Assembly (NCBI RefSeq): GCF_024220585.1
Contig: NZ_JAMXKF010000008.1
Location: 124,001 to 188,000 of the forward strand
DNA length: 64,000 nt
Reading direction: 5' to 3'
Source of the DNA: Dyadobacter diqingensis
GTDB lineage: Bacteria; Bacteroidota; Bacteroidia; Cytophagales; Spirosomataceae
The notes below the pieces were generated by a model. The model was not told the origin of the DNA. It ran no database searches and saw nothing but the letters and a program-made list of their open reading frames with translations. Below are positions 42,333 to 51,029 of the stretch, in pieces; within the stretch, counting starts at the first letter, position 1, and each line of letters begins with the position of its first letter. Both the position numbers and the translations under genes were made by a program.

Positions 42333-42690
42333 CACAACAGACACAACGGAGGTTGGCTGGTCGGCTATTTAGCAATATCCATTTAAATTGAAAATCTTAA
42401 AACGGATTACTAATTCGTAATCAAACTTTTGTATTATTGTATCTGATAGCAGGCTGGATATCCCCTTTGATATCCGTAACGTATAGTAATAATACGGTAT
42501 ATCCTGTTGTTGAGGATTACGATGTTCAATATAACACACTATTTTTATGAAAAATAACCTATTTTACTCCGTTTCAACGCACGTGTGCTGTTTTCCCATT
42601 GCAGTTGGCGTGCAGCAAGTAAATACCCGGTCTGAATCTGTCAGCGGCAAAACGGGTAACTAATCTTACTTAATCTTATTGGAAATCCAC

Positions 42691-42712
42691 CATGACCCGT
42701 ATAGGGGTCATG
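42691..42712 (+). promoter_or_regulatory. Hairpin just upstream of acyltransferase start codon
   Basis: CATGACCC (42691-42698), loop GTATAG, GGGTCATG (42705-42712). It ends 17 nt before the ATG at 42730 and could hide or shape the translation start. Confidence 0.45.
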
Positions 42713-42729
42713 ATCAAATCTTTATATAG

Positions 42730-43848
42730 ATGGGACAAATCTCCTCGCATGGTAAAAATGCGTACGGGCATTCAGGCCGTTTACAAGAGCTTGATGCGCT
42801 ACGCGGTCTGGCGGCTCTGAGCGTCGTGCTTTTTCATTACACCTATAACCAGCCACATATCGACCCGGATTTTACATTCAGGTATGGTATCACCGGTGTG
42901 GATCTGTTTTTTATGATCAGCGGATTTACGATCAGCCTGAGTCTGAATAAAATAAGTCACTGGAAAAATTTTGTAGTATATCGTTTTGGAAGGCTTTATC
43001 CGGCATTCTGGGTGTGCGTGCTTATTACCTCCGTCTTTGTTTTGATATACGATTTTCAACACTTTAAGCTTTCTGATATACTGATCAATATGACCATGGT
43101 TCCGGCCTATTTTGGTATCGAAGACCTGGATGGCTCATACTGGACTTTGGCTATTGAGTTTGCATTTTACCTTTGGATTCTTTGCGTTTACATGGCTGGG
43201 AAAATCGAGAATCTTGAACTTTCCGGAATTCTCACGCTGGCAGTGATGTTAGCCTTTCACTTTTTCCGACCTTTTTATCCGTCTCTTTACGCGTTGGTTG
43301 TGACTAAAATTCAGCTTATTAATCACTTTCCACTGTTTTTTTCTGGCATACTTTTCTACCAGTTTTCGTATAAGGGCTTCTCGGTAAAATATCTGTTGCT
43401 GATGATTGTCTCTGTTTTGGCGTCATTATATCTGCACGATAAGGGGGGAAGAGCCATGTACCTCATTTCAGATCAGGAGCACATGCTGATCATTCTTTTT
43501 TATCATGCTGTATTTGCATTGCTGATTTATGGAAAGATGAAATTTTTGGCGAAGCGGCAACTGGTTTTTTTAGGCACGATCTCATATAGTCTTTACCTTT
43601 TGCATCAGTACATGGGGCGAAAAATAATCGATTCCCTGCTGACGTATACCCATGCAAACAGTTACCTGGTAATTTCTTTGGTCGTTTTACTTAATATTTT
43701 TTTAGCGTACATCGTAACAAGATTCATAGAAATCCCCGCAAACGGATATATCAGGGACAGTTTTAAAAAAGCAAGCAGGCGTTCGTCCATCGCAACTTTA
43801 CGCCCGATGGATATCTCCAATAGTTTTCATAACCACTCGCATCCCTAA
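42730..43848 (+). CDS. Acyltransferase 3 (OafA/YrhL-like) membrane protein
   Basis: The 372-aa multi-pass protein starts with LQELDALRGLAALSVVLFHYTYNQ, the acyltransferase-3 opening with the conserved Arg and His, then GVDLFFMISGFTISLS, YRFGRLYPAFWVCV and SYWTLAIEFAFYLW. About ten membrane helices follow. Such proteins transfer acetyl or succinyl groups to exported glycans or surface sugars. The gene stands alone after a long structured leader, so its acceptor cannot be guessed. Confidence 0.85.
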   Translation: MGQISSHGKNAYGHSGRLQELDALRGLAALSVVLFHYTYNQPHIDPDFTFRYGITGVDLFFMISGFTISLSLNKISHWKNFVVYRFGRLYPAFWVCVLITSVFVLIYDFQHFKLSDILINMTMVPAYFGIEDLDGSYWTLAIEFAFYLWILCVYMAGKIENLELSGILTLAVMLAFHFFRPFYPSLYALVVTKIQLINHFPLFFSGILFYQFSYKGFSVKYLLLMIVSVLASLYLHDKGGRAMYLISDQEHMLIILFYHAVFALLIYGKMKFLAKRQLVFLGTISYSLYLLHQYMGRKIIDSLLTYTHANSYLVISLVVLLNIFLAYIVTRFIEIPANGYIRDSFKKASRRSSIATLRPMDISNSFHNHSHP

Positions 43849-43871
43849 ATTTAAGCTTGTGTTGGGTATCC

Positions 43872-45413
43872 TCACCCTGCCCAGTTCTCGCGGTCAAGGC
43901 TCCGGTATTGGATGGCTTCGGCTAAATGTTCAACCTTGATATCTTCACTACCAGCCAGATCTGCGATGGTGCGGGATACTTTAAGGATACGGTCGTATGC
44001 CCGGGCCGATAATCCCAGCCGGTCCATGGCGGTGCGGAGAAGTGCGGTTCCTGCTGTCCCGATAAGGCATATTTCCTTAACCATTTCGGGAGGCATCATG
44101 GCGTTGGAATAAATCTCTTTTTTATCTTTAAAACGCTCAGTCTGTATCTCCCGGGCTTTGATAACCCGCTCCCTGATTTGCTCGCTGCTTTCGGATTTCC
44201 GCGTTGAGGCAATCTGGTCAAAGGAGACCGGTGTTACTTCCACATGCAGGTCAATACGGTCCAGCAAAGGTCCGCTGATCTTGTTTAGATATTTCTGAAC
44301 AACACCCGGCCCGCAAACACATTCCTTATCCGGGTGATTGTAGTATCCGCAGGGACAAGGGTTCATACTGGCGATCAGCATGAAATTGGCGGGAAATTCG
44401 ACAGCCATTTTTGCCCTTGAAATACTTACTTTTCTTTCTTCAAGCGGCTGCCGCATTACTTCCAGAACTGTTCTTTTAAATTCCGGGAGTTCGTCCAGAA
44501 AAAGAACACCGTTGTGCGCCAGTGAAATTTCTCCGGGTTGCGGAAAACTCCCACCTCCAACCAAAGCAGCGTCACTGATGCTGTGATGTGGTGCGCGATA
44601 AGGTCTGCGTGAAACCAGTGCGGCATTGGAGCCGAGTTTACCTGCGACGGAATGAATTTTTGTTGTTTCCAGCGCCTCGGGCAGGCTTAATGGCGGAAGT
44701 ATGCTGGGGATCCGTTTCGCCAGCATGGTTTTGCCCGCTCCGGGAGGCCCGATCATGATGGCATTATGTCCGCCGGCGGCTGCAATTTCCAACGCCCGTT
44801 TTATATTTTCCTGCCCCTGAACATGCTCAAAATCGGCTGTATATTCATTCTGTGTCGTGAAAAACAAATCGCGGGTATCGACAATGAGCGGTTCAATCGT
44901 ACTTTTTCCTTCAAAAAAAGCAATCGCATCTTCCAGGGTTTCCACCGGGATCACATCAATGTTGTTGACAATAGCGGCTTCCCGGGCATTTTCTGCCGGT
45001 AGAACAAAGCCTTTAAAACCTTGTTTTCTAACTTCAATGGCGATGGGCAAAACCCCTTTAATCGGTCGTAATTTTCCATCGAGTGAAAGCTCTCCCATGA
45101 TCACATAATCTTCGAGATTATGCACAGTGCTGATTTGCTCAGAGGATTGCAGAATACAAAGTGCTATGGGAAGGTCATAAGCAGAACCTTCTTTACGGAT
45201 GTCGGCCGGAGCCATATTCACCACTACTTTTTGGCGTGGCATCTTGTAACTGAAGTATTTCAAAGATGCTTCCACGCGGTGTTCACTTTCCTTTACTGCG
45301 CTGTCGGCAAGCCCGACAATATGGAAATGCATTCCCTGTCCTACTGTTACTTCAATGGTAATCATTTTGGCATTGACGCCGTAAACGGCACTCCCGAAAG
45401 TTTTTGCAAGCAT
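43872..45413 (-). CDS. ComM/YifB-type Mg-chelatase-like AAA ATPase
   Basis: The 513-aa protein has an N-terminal Lon-like fold (LAKTFGSAVYGVNAKMITIEVTVGQGMHFHIVGLADSAVKESEHRV), a Mg-chelatase AAA core with Walker A GPPGAGKTMLAKR, Walker B-region VLFLDELPEF, four Cys in NPCPCGYYNHPDKECVCG and a C-terminal domain with RAYDRILKVSRTIADLAGSE. ComM is a hexameric helicase promoting branch migration of incoming DNA in natural transformation. With the comF-like gene (6981) it hints at competence functions, though no full com operon is present. Confidence 0.93.
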   Translation of the reverse strand: MLAKTFGSAVYGVNAKMITIEVTVGQGMHFHIVGLADSAVKESEHRVEASLKYFSYKMPRQKVVVNMAPADIRKEGSAYDLPIALCILQSSEQISTVHNLEDYVIMGELSLDGKLRPIKGVLPIAIEVRKQGFKGFVLPAENAREAAIVNNIDVIPVETLEDAIAFFEGKSTIEPLIVDTRDLFFTTQNEYTADFEHVQGQENIKRALEIAAAGGHNAIMIGPPGAGKTMLAKRIPSILPPLSLPEALETTKIHSVAGKLGSNAALVSRRPYRAPHHSISDAALVGGGSFPQPGEISLAHNGVLFLDELPEFKRTVLEVMRQPLEERKVSISRAKMAVEFPANFMLIASMNPCPCGYYNHPDKECVCGPGVVQKYLNKISGPLLDRIDLHVEVTPVSFDQIASTRKSESSEQIRERVIKAREIQTERFKDKKEIYSNAMMPPEMVKEICLIGTAGTALLRTAMDRLGLSARAYDRILKVSRTIADLAGSEDIKVEHLAEAIQYRSLDRENWAG

Positions 45414-45460
45414 AATAATGGATGTTGATGAGAAGTGTGTGTTCGATTAATAAATCGTAT

Positions 45461-45468
45461 CAAAATTA
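45461..45468 (-). promoter_or_regulatory. -7 element upstream of comM
   Basis: The minus strand reads TAATTTTG, a full TAnnTTTG match about 48 nt before the ATG. The -33 element is not convincing. Confidence 0.45.
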
Positions 45469-45631
45469 ACAGGATTTTGGATAACCATTTACAATTGAAA
45501 TACAGATATGACAACGAAGAAAAAGAATTTTCCGGATTCGAATAAAATTGCCGGGAAATATTAGCTAAAATGCCTGAATGGAGGAATAAAGATTAATTTT
45601 AGAGATCTAAGTTTTTTAATTCCTGACCCCT

Positions 45632-46636
45632 ATGTTCAAAAAAAGTTTTCTTCTTTTACTGATTTGCTCACTGACTTGTACGGAATATGTTTTTTCTCAG
45701 ACCAAATCAGGCGTTTTATCGGGTAAAGTTATCTGTGTTGATGCAGGCCATGGTGGTACGGCGTTAACCGATAGCTATCGCGTAGGACCCGGGGGTGAAC
45801 GTGAGGAATGGATCAATCTGCGGGTGGCAAAAATCCTGCAAAAGAAGCTTTTGCAAAAGGGTGCAAAGGTACTCATGACCAGAACGGCGGATGACACGAT
45901 TGCGCTGTGGAGAAGGGCTAAAATAGTCGTTGACAACAAAGCTGACCTGTTTGTTTCCATCCATCATAATGCGACGGCGGATGCCAATGTTAACTTTCCG
46001 ATCATTTATTTCCACGGAAATGCTTCTGAGAATCTGGCTGGTGTGGCATTGGGCAAAGAACTGGCAACGACGATTACGAAGCATTTATTTGAGGGAAACA
46101 GTCCGGTTTCGGTTGTGTCTGATTTTACGATATTCCCCAAGGCTGGTGCGCAGGTGTTACGAGGAACTTATGGTATTCCAGCCGTTTTGGCCGAAGCGGC
46201 ATTTTTTTCCAATCCGACGGAAGAGCAAAAGTTAAAACAGGAAGATTATAACGAGAAGGAAGCACAGGCCTACACAGAAGCGCTTGAAGCTTTTTTCAGT
46301 AAGTCAATTCCTGAAATTATTCCTAAAAATAGAATTGCTTCAGTACCACCTTTCATGGCATTTCAGGAGGCGGAAAGAATGACCGAAACAGCACGCCGGT
46401 GGCATCAGGATTTTCTGGACGGCCAGGTTTTGATGAAAAATTCAGACACCACTTCCATCCGCCAGGCTTATGAGTTGTTCACACGCTCGGCACGTTCCTT
46501 CCCTGATTCCTATGTAGCCGCCGAATGCCATGCAAACAGGGCAGTTTTACTAAGACTTATGGGCAAAACAGATGAGGCGAAGCAGGAAGAGCTTCGGGTA
46601 AAAGAGTTTTATGTGAAGTTTGCGGTGAAACGCTAA
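45632..46636 (+). CDS. Exported N-acetylmuramoyl-L-alanine amidase (Amidase_3)
   Basis: The 334-aa protein has a signal peptide (ending VFSQ), and an Amidase_3 domain (about 30-215) with zinc ligands His40 in VDAGHGG, Glu58/59 in EREEWINL, His in VSIHHNA and catalytic Glu in VLAEAAFFSN. It cuts the bond between N-acetylmuramic acid and the stem peptide during cell separation or turnover. A C-terminal helical extension (about 225-334) resembling TPR-like helices (AYELFTRSARSFPDSYVAAECHANRAVLL) lies outside the amidase domain. It abuts the convergent HAD gene with zero spacing. Confidence 0.9.
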   Translation: MFKKSFLLLLICSLTCTEYVFSQTKSGVLSGKVICVDAGHGGTALTDSYRVGPGGEREEWINLRVAKILQKKLLQKGAKVLMTRTADDTIALWRRAKIVVDNKADLFVSIHHNATADANVNFPIIYFHGNASENLAGVALGKELATTITKHLFEGNSPVSVVSDFTIFPKAGAQVLRGTYGIPAVLAEAAFFSNPTEEQKLKQEDYNEKEAQAYTEALEAFFSKSIPEIIPKNRIASVPPFMAFQEAERMTETARRWHQDFLDGQVLMKNSDTTSIRQAYELFTRSARSFPDSYVAAECHANRAVLLRLMGKTDEAKQEELRVKEFYVKFAVKR

Positions 46637-47485
46637 TTATTCCACCACCGCCGACACACATATGTAAGTCGGGATAATCCCTGTACTTCTGATCCTTACT
46701 TCTGCATCGATCGCCTGGGTATTACCCGTCAGAACGAGAGCCGTATCCAGACCAAATTTATTCCCGCCTAAAATATCGGTATGCAAGGTATCGCCGACCA
46801 TCAGAATATCCCTCTTGCTCACATCCGGGTAATTTTTGATGTGTTGGTAAGCAAAGATAAACATTTGCGGATCGGGTTTCCCGAAACGGATAAATTGTCG
46901 CCCGATGGTGTCTTCTATCATTTTGGCCAAGGCTCCGACAGCAATCGAAAGTCTGGTTTTAGAAGCAGGATATGTTTTGTCTGTATTGGCAACGATAACA
47001 GGAATATTACGTTTTCGAAGCAGATTAAGTGTTTTTGTTAAATCTGTGTTCCAGTCAAAACCTTCGTCATCAAGAAACACAAGCGCGTTCACATTGTCCA
47101 CATCACTTAAATCAAGCTCACGAATCGATAGCGTTTTGATATCTTCTGTTCCGATATAGTGGGCTGAATTTTCAGTTCCCAGATAAGCAACAATACCGCT
47201 TCTTACTTTTAAATCGAGGTACTCACGGGCCAGCATTCCCGACGAAATAATGCGGTCGGGCGTGACATCATTGATACCCAGCCTCACATAAGACTCAGCA
47301 AGCTGTTCCGGGCTGCGCGAAGCATCGTTCGTTACAACATAAAAATCCTTACCCGTATCTTTCAGATAGGCAAAAGTGTTTTCAATTCCCGGAATGAGCC
47401 CGTTATAAGTTTTAAGAACGCCAAATGCATCAAAGAATATAACTTCGTACTTAGACAGTACGGATTTGAAGTTGTCTAAAATCAT
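46637..47485 (-). CDS. HAD-IIA superfamily protein with atypical motif I
   Basis: The 282-aa protein resembles NagD-type HAD hydrolases: motif I FFDAFGVLKTYNGLIPG, motif II VVTNDASRSP, Lys in RFGKPDPQMF and motif IV LMVGDTLHTDILGG. The second Asp of the usual DxDG(V/T) is Phe (DAFGV), as a bulky residue is in some HAD-IIA members with DLWGV. Phosphatase activity is therefore uncertain. It lies 18 nt downstream of the APH-fold gene on the same strand. Confidence 0.83.
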   Translation of the reverse strand: MILDNFKSVLSKYEVIFFDAFGVLKTYNGLIPGIENTFAYLKDTGKDFYVVTNDASRSPEQLAESYVRLGINDVTPDRIISSGMLAREYLDLKVRSGIVAYLGTENSAHYIGTEDIKTLSIRELDLSDVDNVNALVFLDDEGFDWNTDLTKTLNLLRKRNIPVIVANTDKTYPASKTRLSIAVGALAKMIEDTIGRQFIRFGKPDPQMFIFAYQHIKNYPDVSKRDILMVGDTLHTDILGGNKFGLDTALVLTGNTQAIDAEVRIRSTGIIPTYICVSAVVE

Positions 47486-47503
47486 GAAATTGGCGTCTAG
47501 GTT

Positions 47504-48649
47504 TTATTGTTTATCTGAACTCTGTTTTTTCTTAACTTCCTTAGGTTCTGGTGTTATATTCAGAACTTTTAGAATTTTATCCGCATCAAAAGTTTCGATG
47601 GACGGAAAATAAAGCTCATAAGCTTCACGCTGCAATTTGGTGGAGTATGTCCTATGAAAAAAGTATTTTCCGTATTTAATTACATAATTTAGAATGAAAA
47701 AACGATAGGCTTCTTTCATGAACCGCACCTCATTTTCCGAAAGCGGATATATTTTATGATATTCTTCAAGGAAGATCATGAAACGGTCTTCCATCAGCGG
47801 TGTGATCAGATAACTGAATACGGTGCGGTCGCCCACGTTCGAAACCACCCGGCTGAAAAAATAAAAGTCCAGAATACGGGAAGATACACGGAACCAATCA
47901 TAGTCCCAGCGCGAGAACAAGTGCTGATCGTCGGTAACAGAGAAATTGCCAATGTTCCAGTCCACAAAAACGGGCATCATGTCAAATGATATCACATTCA
48001 GTTTCTGAACGTTCTTCAGGAAAATTTCACATTGTTCTTTCAGAAAATCGACGTGCATCCTGTGCTCGTATTGTCCCGCCTCGGTATCCAGGATATCAAG
48101 CAAATGCTGGATATCGGTTCTCAGCTTTTTAGAAGACTTGGGAATAGATTTTCCAACCCTGAAGCAAGCCTGGTGAAATTTGGCCATTTCCCGTCCGAAT
48201 TTGCGGATATTGTCATCATTCAGCCGTCTTGGCAAACGATGCATCGCGCGGATCGGATTGTAAAAAACAACCCAGGTATCCAGAAAATCTTCCTTGTAGC
48301 GATAGGTGTAAACCTGATTATTCTTTAAAAGGGACTTGGCAACGACATTTTCAAAAGGGTAAAGCAGGTTATTGGAAACGGCCTGAATAATCCGGTGGTC
48401 TTCCTTGAAATGTTCATATTTCCCAAAATAGGAAAGCTTGGCAATCACAATATCGTCATTGTCCAGGGTAACTCTGAAAACGTGGTTCGTAGAAACTTTT
48501 GCACTTATATCTTCCACCTGTTTTATGGAAGTGGAATCATCAAATCCCGCCCAGGCCTTTTCAATGATGGCTGGATAGTTTTTTATACGCATGTCAATTT
48601 TTGTTGGGTTACTCTCTGTTTGTTGATGTTTATAAGTTAAGGTCGTCAT
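47504..48649 (-). CDS. APH-fold (phosphotransferase/kinase-like) protein
   Basis: The 381-aa protein has an N-lobe with Lys in IVIAKLSYFG and a C-lobe with VFVDWNIGNFS, where the Asp and Asn of the Brenner motif HGDxxxxN are kept (DWNIGN) but His-Gly is replaced by Phe-Val, and a second metal site in SRWDYDWFRVSSRILD. This is the aminoglycoside/choline/homoserine-kinase-like fold. The tail PKEVKKKQSSDKQ is basic. A substrate cannot be inferred; it is not evidence for antibiotic resistance. Cotranscribed with the HAD gene. Met20 (48592) is an alternative start. Confidence 0.72.
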   Translation of the reverse strand: MTTLTYKHQQTESNPTKIDMRIKNYPAIIEKAWAGFDDSTSIKQVEDISAKVSTNHVFRVTLDNDDIVIAKLSYFGKYEHFKEDHRIIQAVSNNLLYPFENVVAKSLLKNNQVYTYRYKEDFLDTWVVFYNPIRAMHRLPRRLNDDNIRKFGREMAKFHQACFRVGKSIPKSSKKLRTDIQHLLDILDTEAGQYEHRMHVDFLKEQCEIFLKNVQKLNVISFDMMPVFVDWNIGNFSVTDDQHLFSRWDYDWFRVSSRILDFYFFSRVVSNVGDRTVFSYLITPLMEDRFMIFLEEYHKIYPLSENEVRFMKEAYRFFILNYVIKYGKYFFHRTYSTKLQREAYELYFPSIETFDADKILKVLNITPEPKEVKKKQSSDKQ

Positions 48650-48670
48650 ATTATGACAATAAAATATTTA

Positions 48671-48678
48671 CAAAGTTA
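48671..48678 (-). promoter_or_regulatory. -7 element upstream of APH-fold gene
   Basis: The minus strand reads TAACTTTG, a full TAnnTTTG match, about 22 nt before the ATG at 48649. Confidence 0.45.
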
Positions 48679-48801
48679 TAAACTTCGGTTTCCTAAATAA
48701 CTTCATTATACATATTCAGCTTACTTTAAAGCATACAAATATTTATTTGAATGAAATAATACCGTAAATTGCAAATTAAAGTTTCAATTTACAGGATTGA
48801 T

Positions 48802-49962
48802 ATGGTGAGCAGAAGTATAGAAAGTGAATTGGTGAAGCGGTTCAGGTATTTTCCGGCCATCGCTATTGTGGGCCCGAGACAAGTTGGCAAAACCACTTTG
48901 GTGAAAAAAATCCAGTCCCAAATATCGAAATCAACAATCTACCTGGATCTGGAATTACCGGAAGATTTGAATAAGCTGAGGGACGCACCATTGTTTCTGG
49001 AACAATTCACCGACAAAACCATTATCATTGATGAAGTGCAGCGTATGCCTTCATTATTCCCCGTTTTACGTTCTCTGATTGATAAAAATAGAGAGCCTGG
49101 AAGATTTATCATGCTTGGTTCGGCATCTCCGGATTTACTCAGAACCTCATCAGAATCACTCGCTGGCCGGATATCTTATCTGGAACTTAATCCGTTTAGC
49201 TACGAAGAAGTTTTGGGAGATTATAAAATGCATTGGCTCCGAGGCGGTTTTCCTGACGCGTATCTGGCCCCTGACGAAGAGCTGAGGTTCATTTGGTTTG
49301 AAAGTTTTATCAGATCGTACGTAGAACGCGATTTGCCGCTACTTGGTTTGCCTTCGAACCCCGTCACGACCAGAAGGTTACTGACAATGATTGCATCCAT
49401 GCAAGGGGGATTGATGAATTATAGTATGATCGGCAAGTCGTTGGGGTTGTCACATACAACTATAAAAAAATACCTTGATTTTATTGAAAGCGCATTTCTT
49501 ATTCGGACAGTGCAACCTTATTTTGTCAATATTGGGAAAAGACTGACTAAGAATCCGAAGATATATATTCAGGATAGCGGCATGTTACATAGTTTGCTAT
49601 CGATTCACTCGTTTGAAAATTTGCTTGGAAATATTATTGCAGGAAATTCCTGGGAAGGATATGTGATCCAAAATATTCTGACTTACCTGCCAATGGACAT
49701 ACAAACAAGTTTTTACCGGACACAGGATGGGGCTGAGCTGGATTTGGTACTGGAAAAAGGAGGCAAGGTAGCGTTGGCAGTTGAAATTAAACTAAGCAAT
49801 TCTCCCACTTTAAGCCGCGGGACGACGATAGCACTTTCGGATGTTGGTAATCCACCTTTATTGGTTGTCACACCATCCGTCGAAGATTATCAAATGCGCG
49901 AAAATATACAAGTCTGTAATATTACTTCCTTAAAAAGAAATTTAGATTCATTTTTACAATAA
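48802..49962 (+). CDS. AAA ATPase with C-terminal DUF4143 (PD-(D/E)xK-like) domain
   Basis: The frame is open from a TTG at 48769 but the ATG at 48802 is preferred (386 aa). Walker A GPRQVGKTTLVKK, Walker B KTIIIDEVQRMPSLF and the sensor region LGSASPDLLR mark an AAA ATPase; a winged-helix region lies in the middle (SMIGKSLGLSHTTIKKYLDFIE) and the DUF4143 end has GAELDLVLEKGGKVALAVEIKLS, an ELD...EIK arrangement like a restriction-type nuclease fold. This large family is common in accessory DNA and of unclear function; some are proposed in defence. No toxin or partner gene was found. Confidence 0.85.
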   Translation: MVSRSIESELVKRFRYFPAIAIVGPRQVGKTTLVKKIQSQISKSTIYLDLELPEDLNKLRDAPLFLEQFTDKTIIIDEVQRMPSLFPVLRSLIDKNREPGRFIMLGSASPDLLRTSSESLAGRISYLELNPFSYEEVLGDYKMHWLRGGFPDAYLAPDEELRFIWFESFIRSYVERDLPLLGLPSNPVTTRRLLTMIASMQGGLMNYSMIGKSLGLSHTTIKKYLDFIESAFLIRTVQPYFVNIGKRLTKNPKIYIQDSGMLHSLLSIHSFENLLGNIIAGNSWEGYVIQNILTYLPMDIQTSFYRTQDGAELDLVLEKGGKVALAVEIKLSNSPTLSRGTTIALSDVGNPPLLVVTPSVEDYQMRENIQVCNITSLKRNLDSFLQ

Positions 49963-49990
49963 TTTTGCAACGAAACTTACCTTTTTTATA

Positions 49991-50971
49991 GTGTTTTACT
50001 ATTTTTCCAGATTTCTGATCCGGCTTGGATTGCCTATATTTCTTCGCCGGCTTTTCGTGATTAACCAGGATAAGATTCCTCAGAACGTTCCTTTGCTGAT
50101 AGCTTCTAACCATTCAGGATCTTTTTTTGATGCGCTGGTCATTGGGAGTACGTTGAGTCAGCCTATTCATACGCTAACGCGAGGTGATGTTTTTAAAAAA
50201 CCATCCGTCGCATTTTGGCTGCGTCAGATCAAACTTATTCCGGTTTTCAGAGGTTCGGAAGGTCGGCATCATGTAAAAAATCTTGATGTAACGACCAATG
50301 AAAGTATTTCTGCGCTGAAAGCAGGTGACGCAGTTGTTATTTTCTCCGAAGGGATTTGTGTCAATGAATGGAAGCTGCGCCCTCTTGGAAAAGGTACCGC
50401 CCGAATGGCGTATCAGGCGTGGTTTGGAGACAATGATCTGAAAGATATGCGGGTTGTGCCAACAGGTGTGAACTATGAACACTACCGGGGTACAGGCAAA
50501 CGGGTTTCCCTGCGTTATGGCGAATCGATCCATCATACCGACCTGAAAACAAGACCTGAGGAATATGAAAAATGGCTGCGTGAATTTAATGAACTGCTTT
50601 TTGAAAGAATGGATCGTGAAATTTTAACGATTCGGGAGGAAGCTACAAAGGAAGAGCGGACGCGGGCTTTCAATAATTTTTTTGGAGCTAATTCTATACC
50701 TCCCAAAGGAAATTTTCTGTTTAGCGGATTGGGGTGGCTCGGTCGTTTCATTCACCGCCCGATTTATGAGGCATTTCATAAAAAAGTAGCGAAAATGACG
50801 GCAAGAACTGTGTTTTACGATTCTGCACTATTTGGGCTGCTGCTTTACCTATACCCCATCATTGTACTTTTGATTTCCGCTATTATCGGAATATTGGCCG
50901 GTTTTAAAGCCGCACTTATAGTTTTTGCTGCTTTGCCAATTTTGGCTTATCTGGGAAACCGCTATCGCTGA
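49991..50971 (+). CDS. PlsC-family acyltransferase (lysophospholipid-type)
   Basis: The 326-aa protein starts at GTG (49991), since no nearby ATG exists in frame. It has an N-terminal hydrophobic patch, the acyltransferase motif SNHSGSFFDALVIGS (His and Asp separated by five residues, where the classical motif has four), the FSEGICVNEWKLRPLGKGTARMA block and two C-terminal membrane helices (FGLLLYLYPIIVLLISAIIGILAGF). It is likely a glycerolipid acyltransferase at the inner membrane. Terminator hairpin follows at once. Confidence 0.8.
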   Translation: MFYYFSRFLIRLGLPIFLRRLFVINQDKIPQNVPLLIASNHSGSFFDALVIGSTLSQPIHTLTRGDVFKKPSVAFWLRQIKLIPVFRGSEGRHHVKNLDVTTNESISALKAGDAVVIFSEGICVNEWKLRPLGKGTARMAYQAWFGDNDLKDMRVVPTGVNYEHYRGTGKRVSLRYGESIHHTDLKTRPEEYEKWLREFNELLFERMDREILTIREEATKEERTRAFNNFFGANSIPPKGNFLFSGLGWLGRFIHRPIYEAFHKKVAKMTARTVFYDSALFGLLLYLYPIIVLLISAIIGILAGFKAALIVFAALPILAYLGNRYR

Positions 50972-50979
50972 TTTTATTT

Positions 50980-51012
50980 TTTCGCCACGAATGGACAGCA
51001 TTCGTGGCGAAA
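50980..51012. terminator. Bidirectional terminator between convergent genes
   Basis: TTTCGCCACGAATG (50980-50993), loop 5 nt, CATTCGTGGCGAAA (50999-51012): a perfect 14-bp stem between the PlsC-like gene and the VOC gene. Confidence 0.88.
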
Positions 51013-51029
51013 TGTTTTATAAAGCCGAG

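Larger units (their letters stand above)
42129..42729. other. 601-nt intergenic region with several perfect hairpins, no gene recognised
   Basis: The region between the DUF4349 gene and the acyltransferase has no long frame. It contains at least four perfect inverted repeats: GTCAGTC (42278-42284) with 42288-42294, CGGAGTGTTC (42309-42318) with 42323-42332, GGATATC (42456-42462) with 42469-42475, and CATGACCC (42691-42698) with 42705-42712. A 38-codon open frame exists at 42547-42663 but has no supporting features. It may hold a structured RNA or decayed mobile DNA. Confidence 0.45.

Noticed and set aside
42547..42663. 38-codon ORF beginning MKNNLFYSVSTHV in the structured intergenic region
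   Set aside because: No domain, no signal of selection visible, surrounded by hairpins. It may be chance or a gene remnant, so it was not called as a gene.
48769..48801. Upstream TTG start for the DUF4143 ATPase
   Set aside because: The ATG at 48802 gives the usual N-terminus; the extra 11 residues have no support.
48802..49962. Defence island hypothesis around the DUF4143 ATPase
   Set aside because: Neighbours are a kinase-like gene and a lipid acyltransferase; no nuclease, toxin or phage gene nearby supports it.
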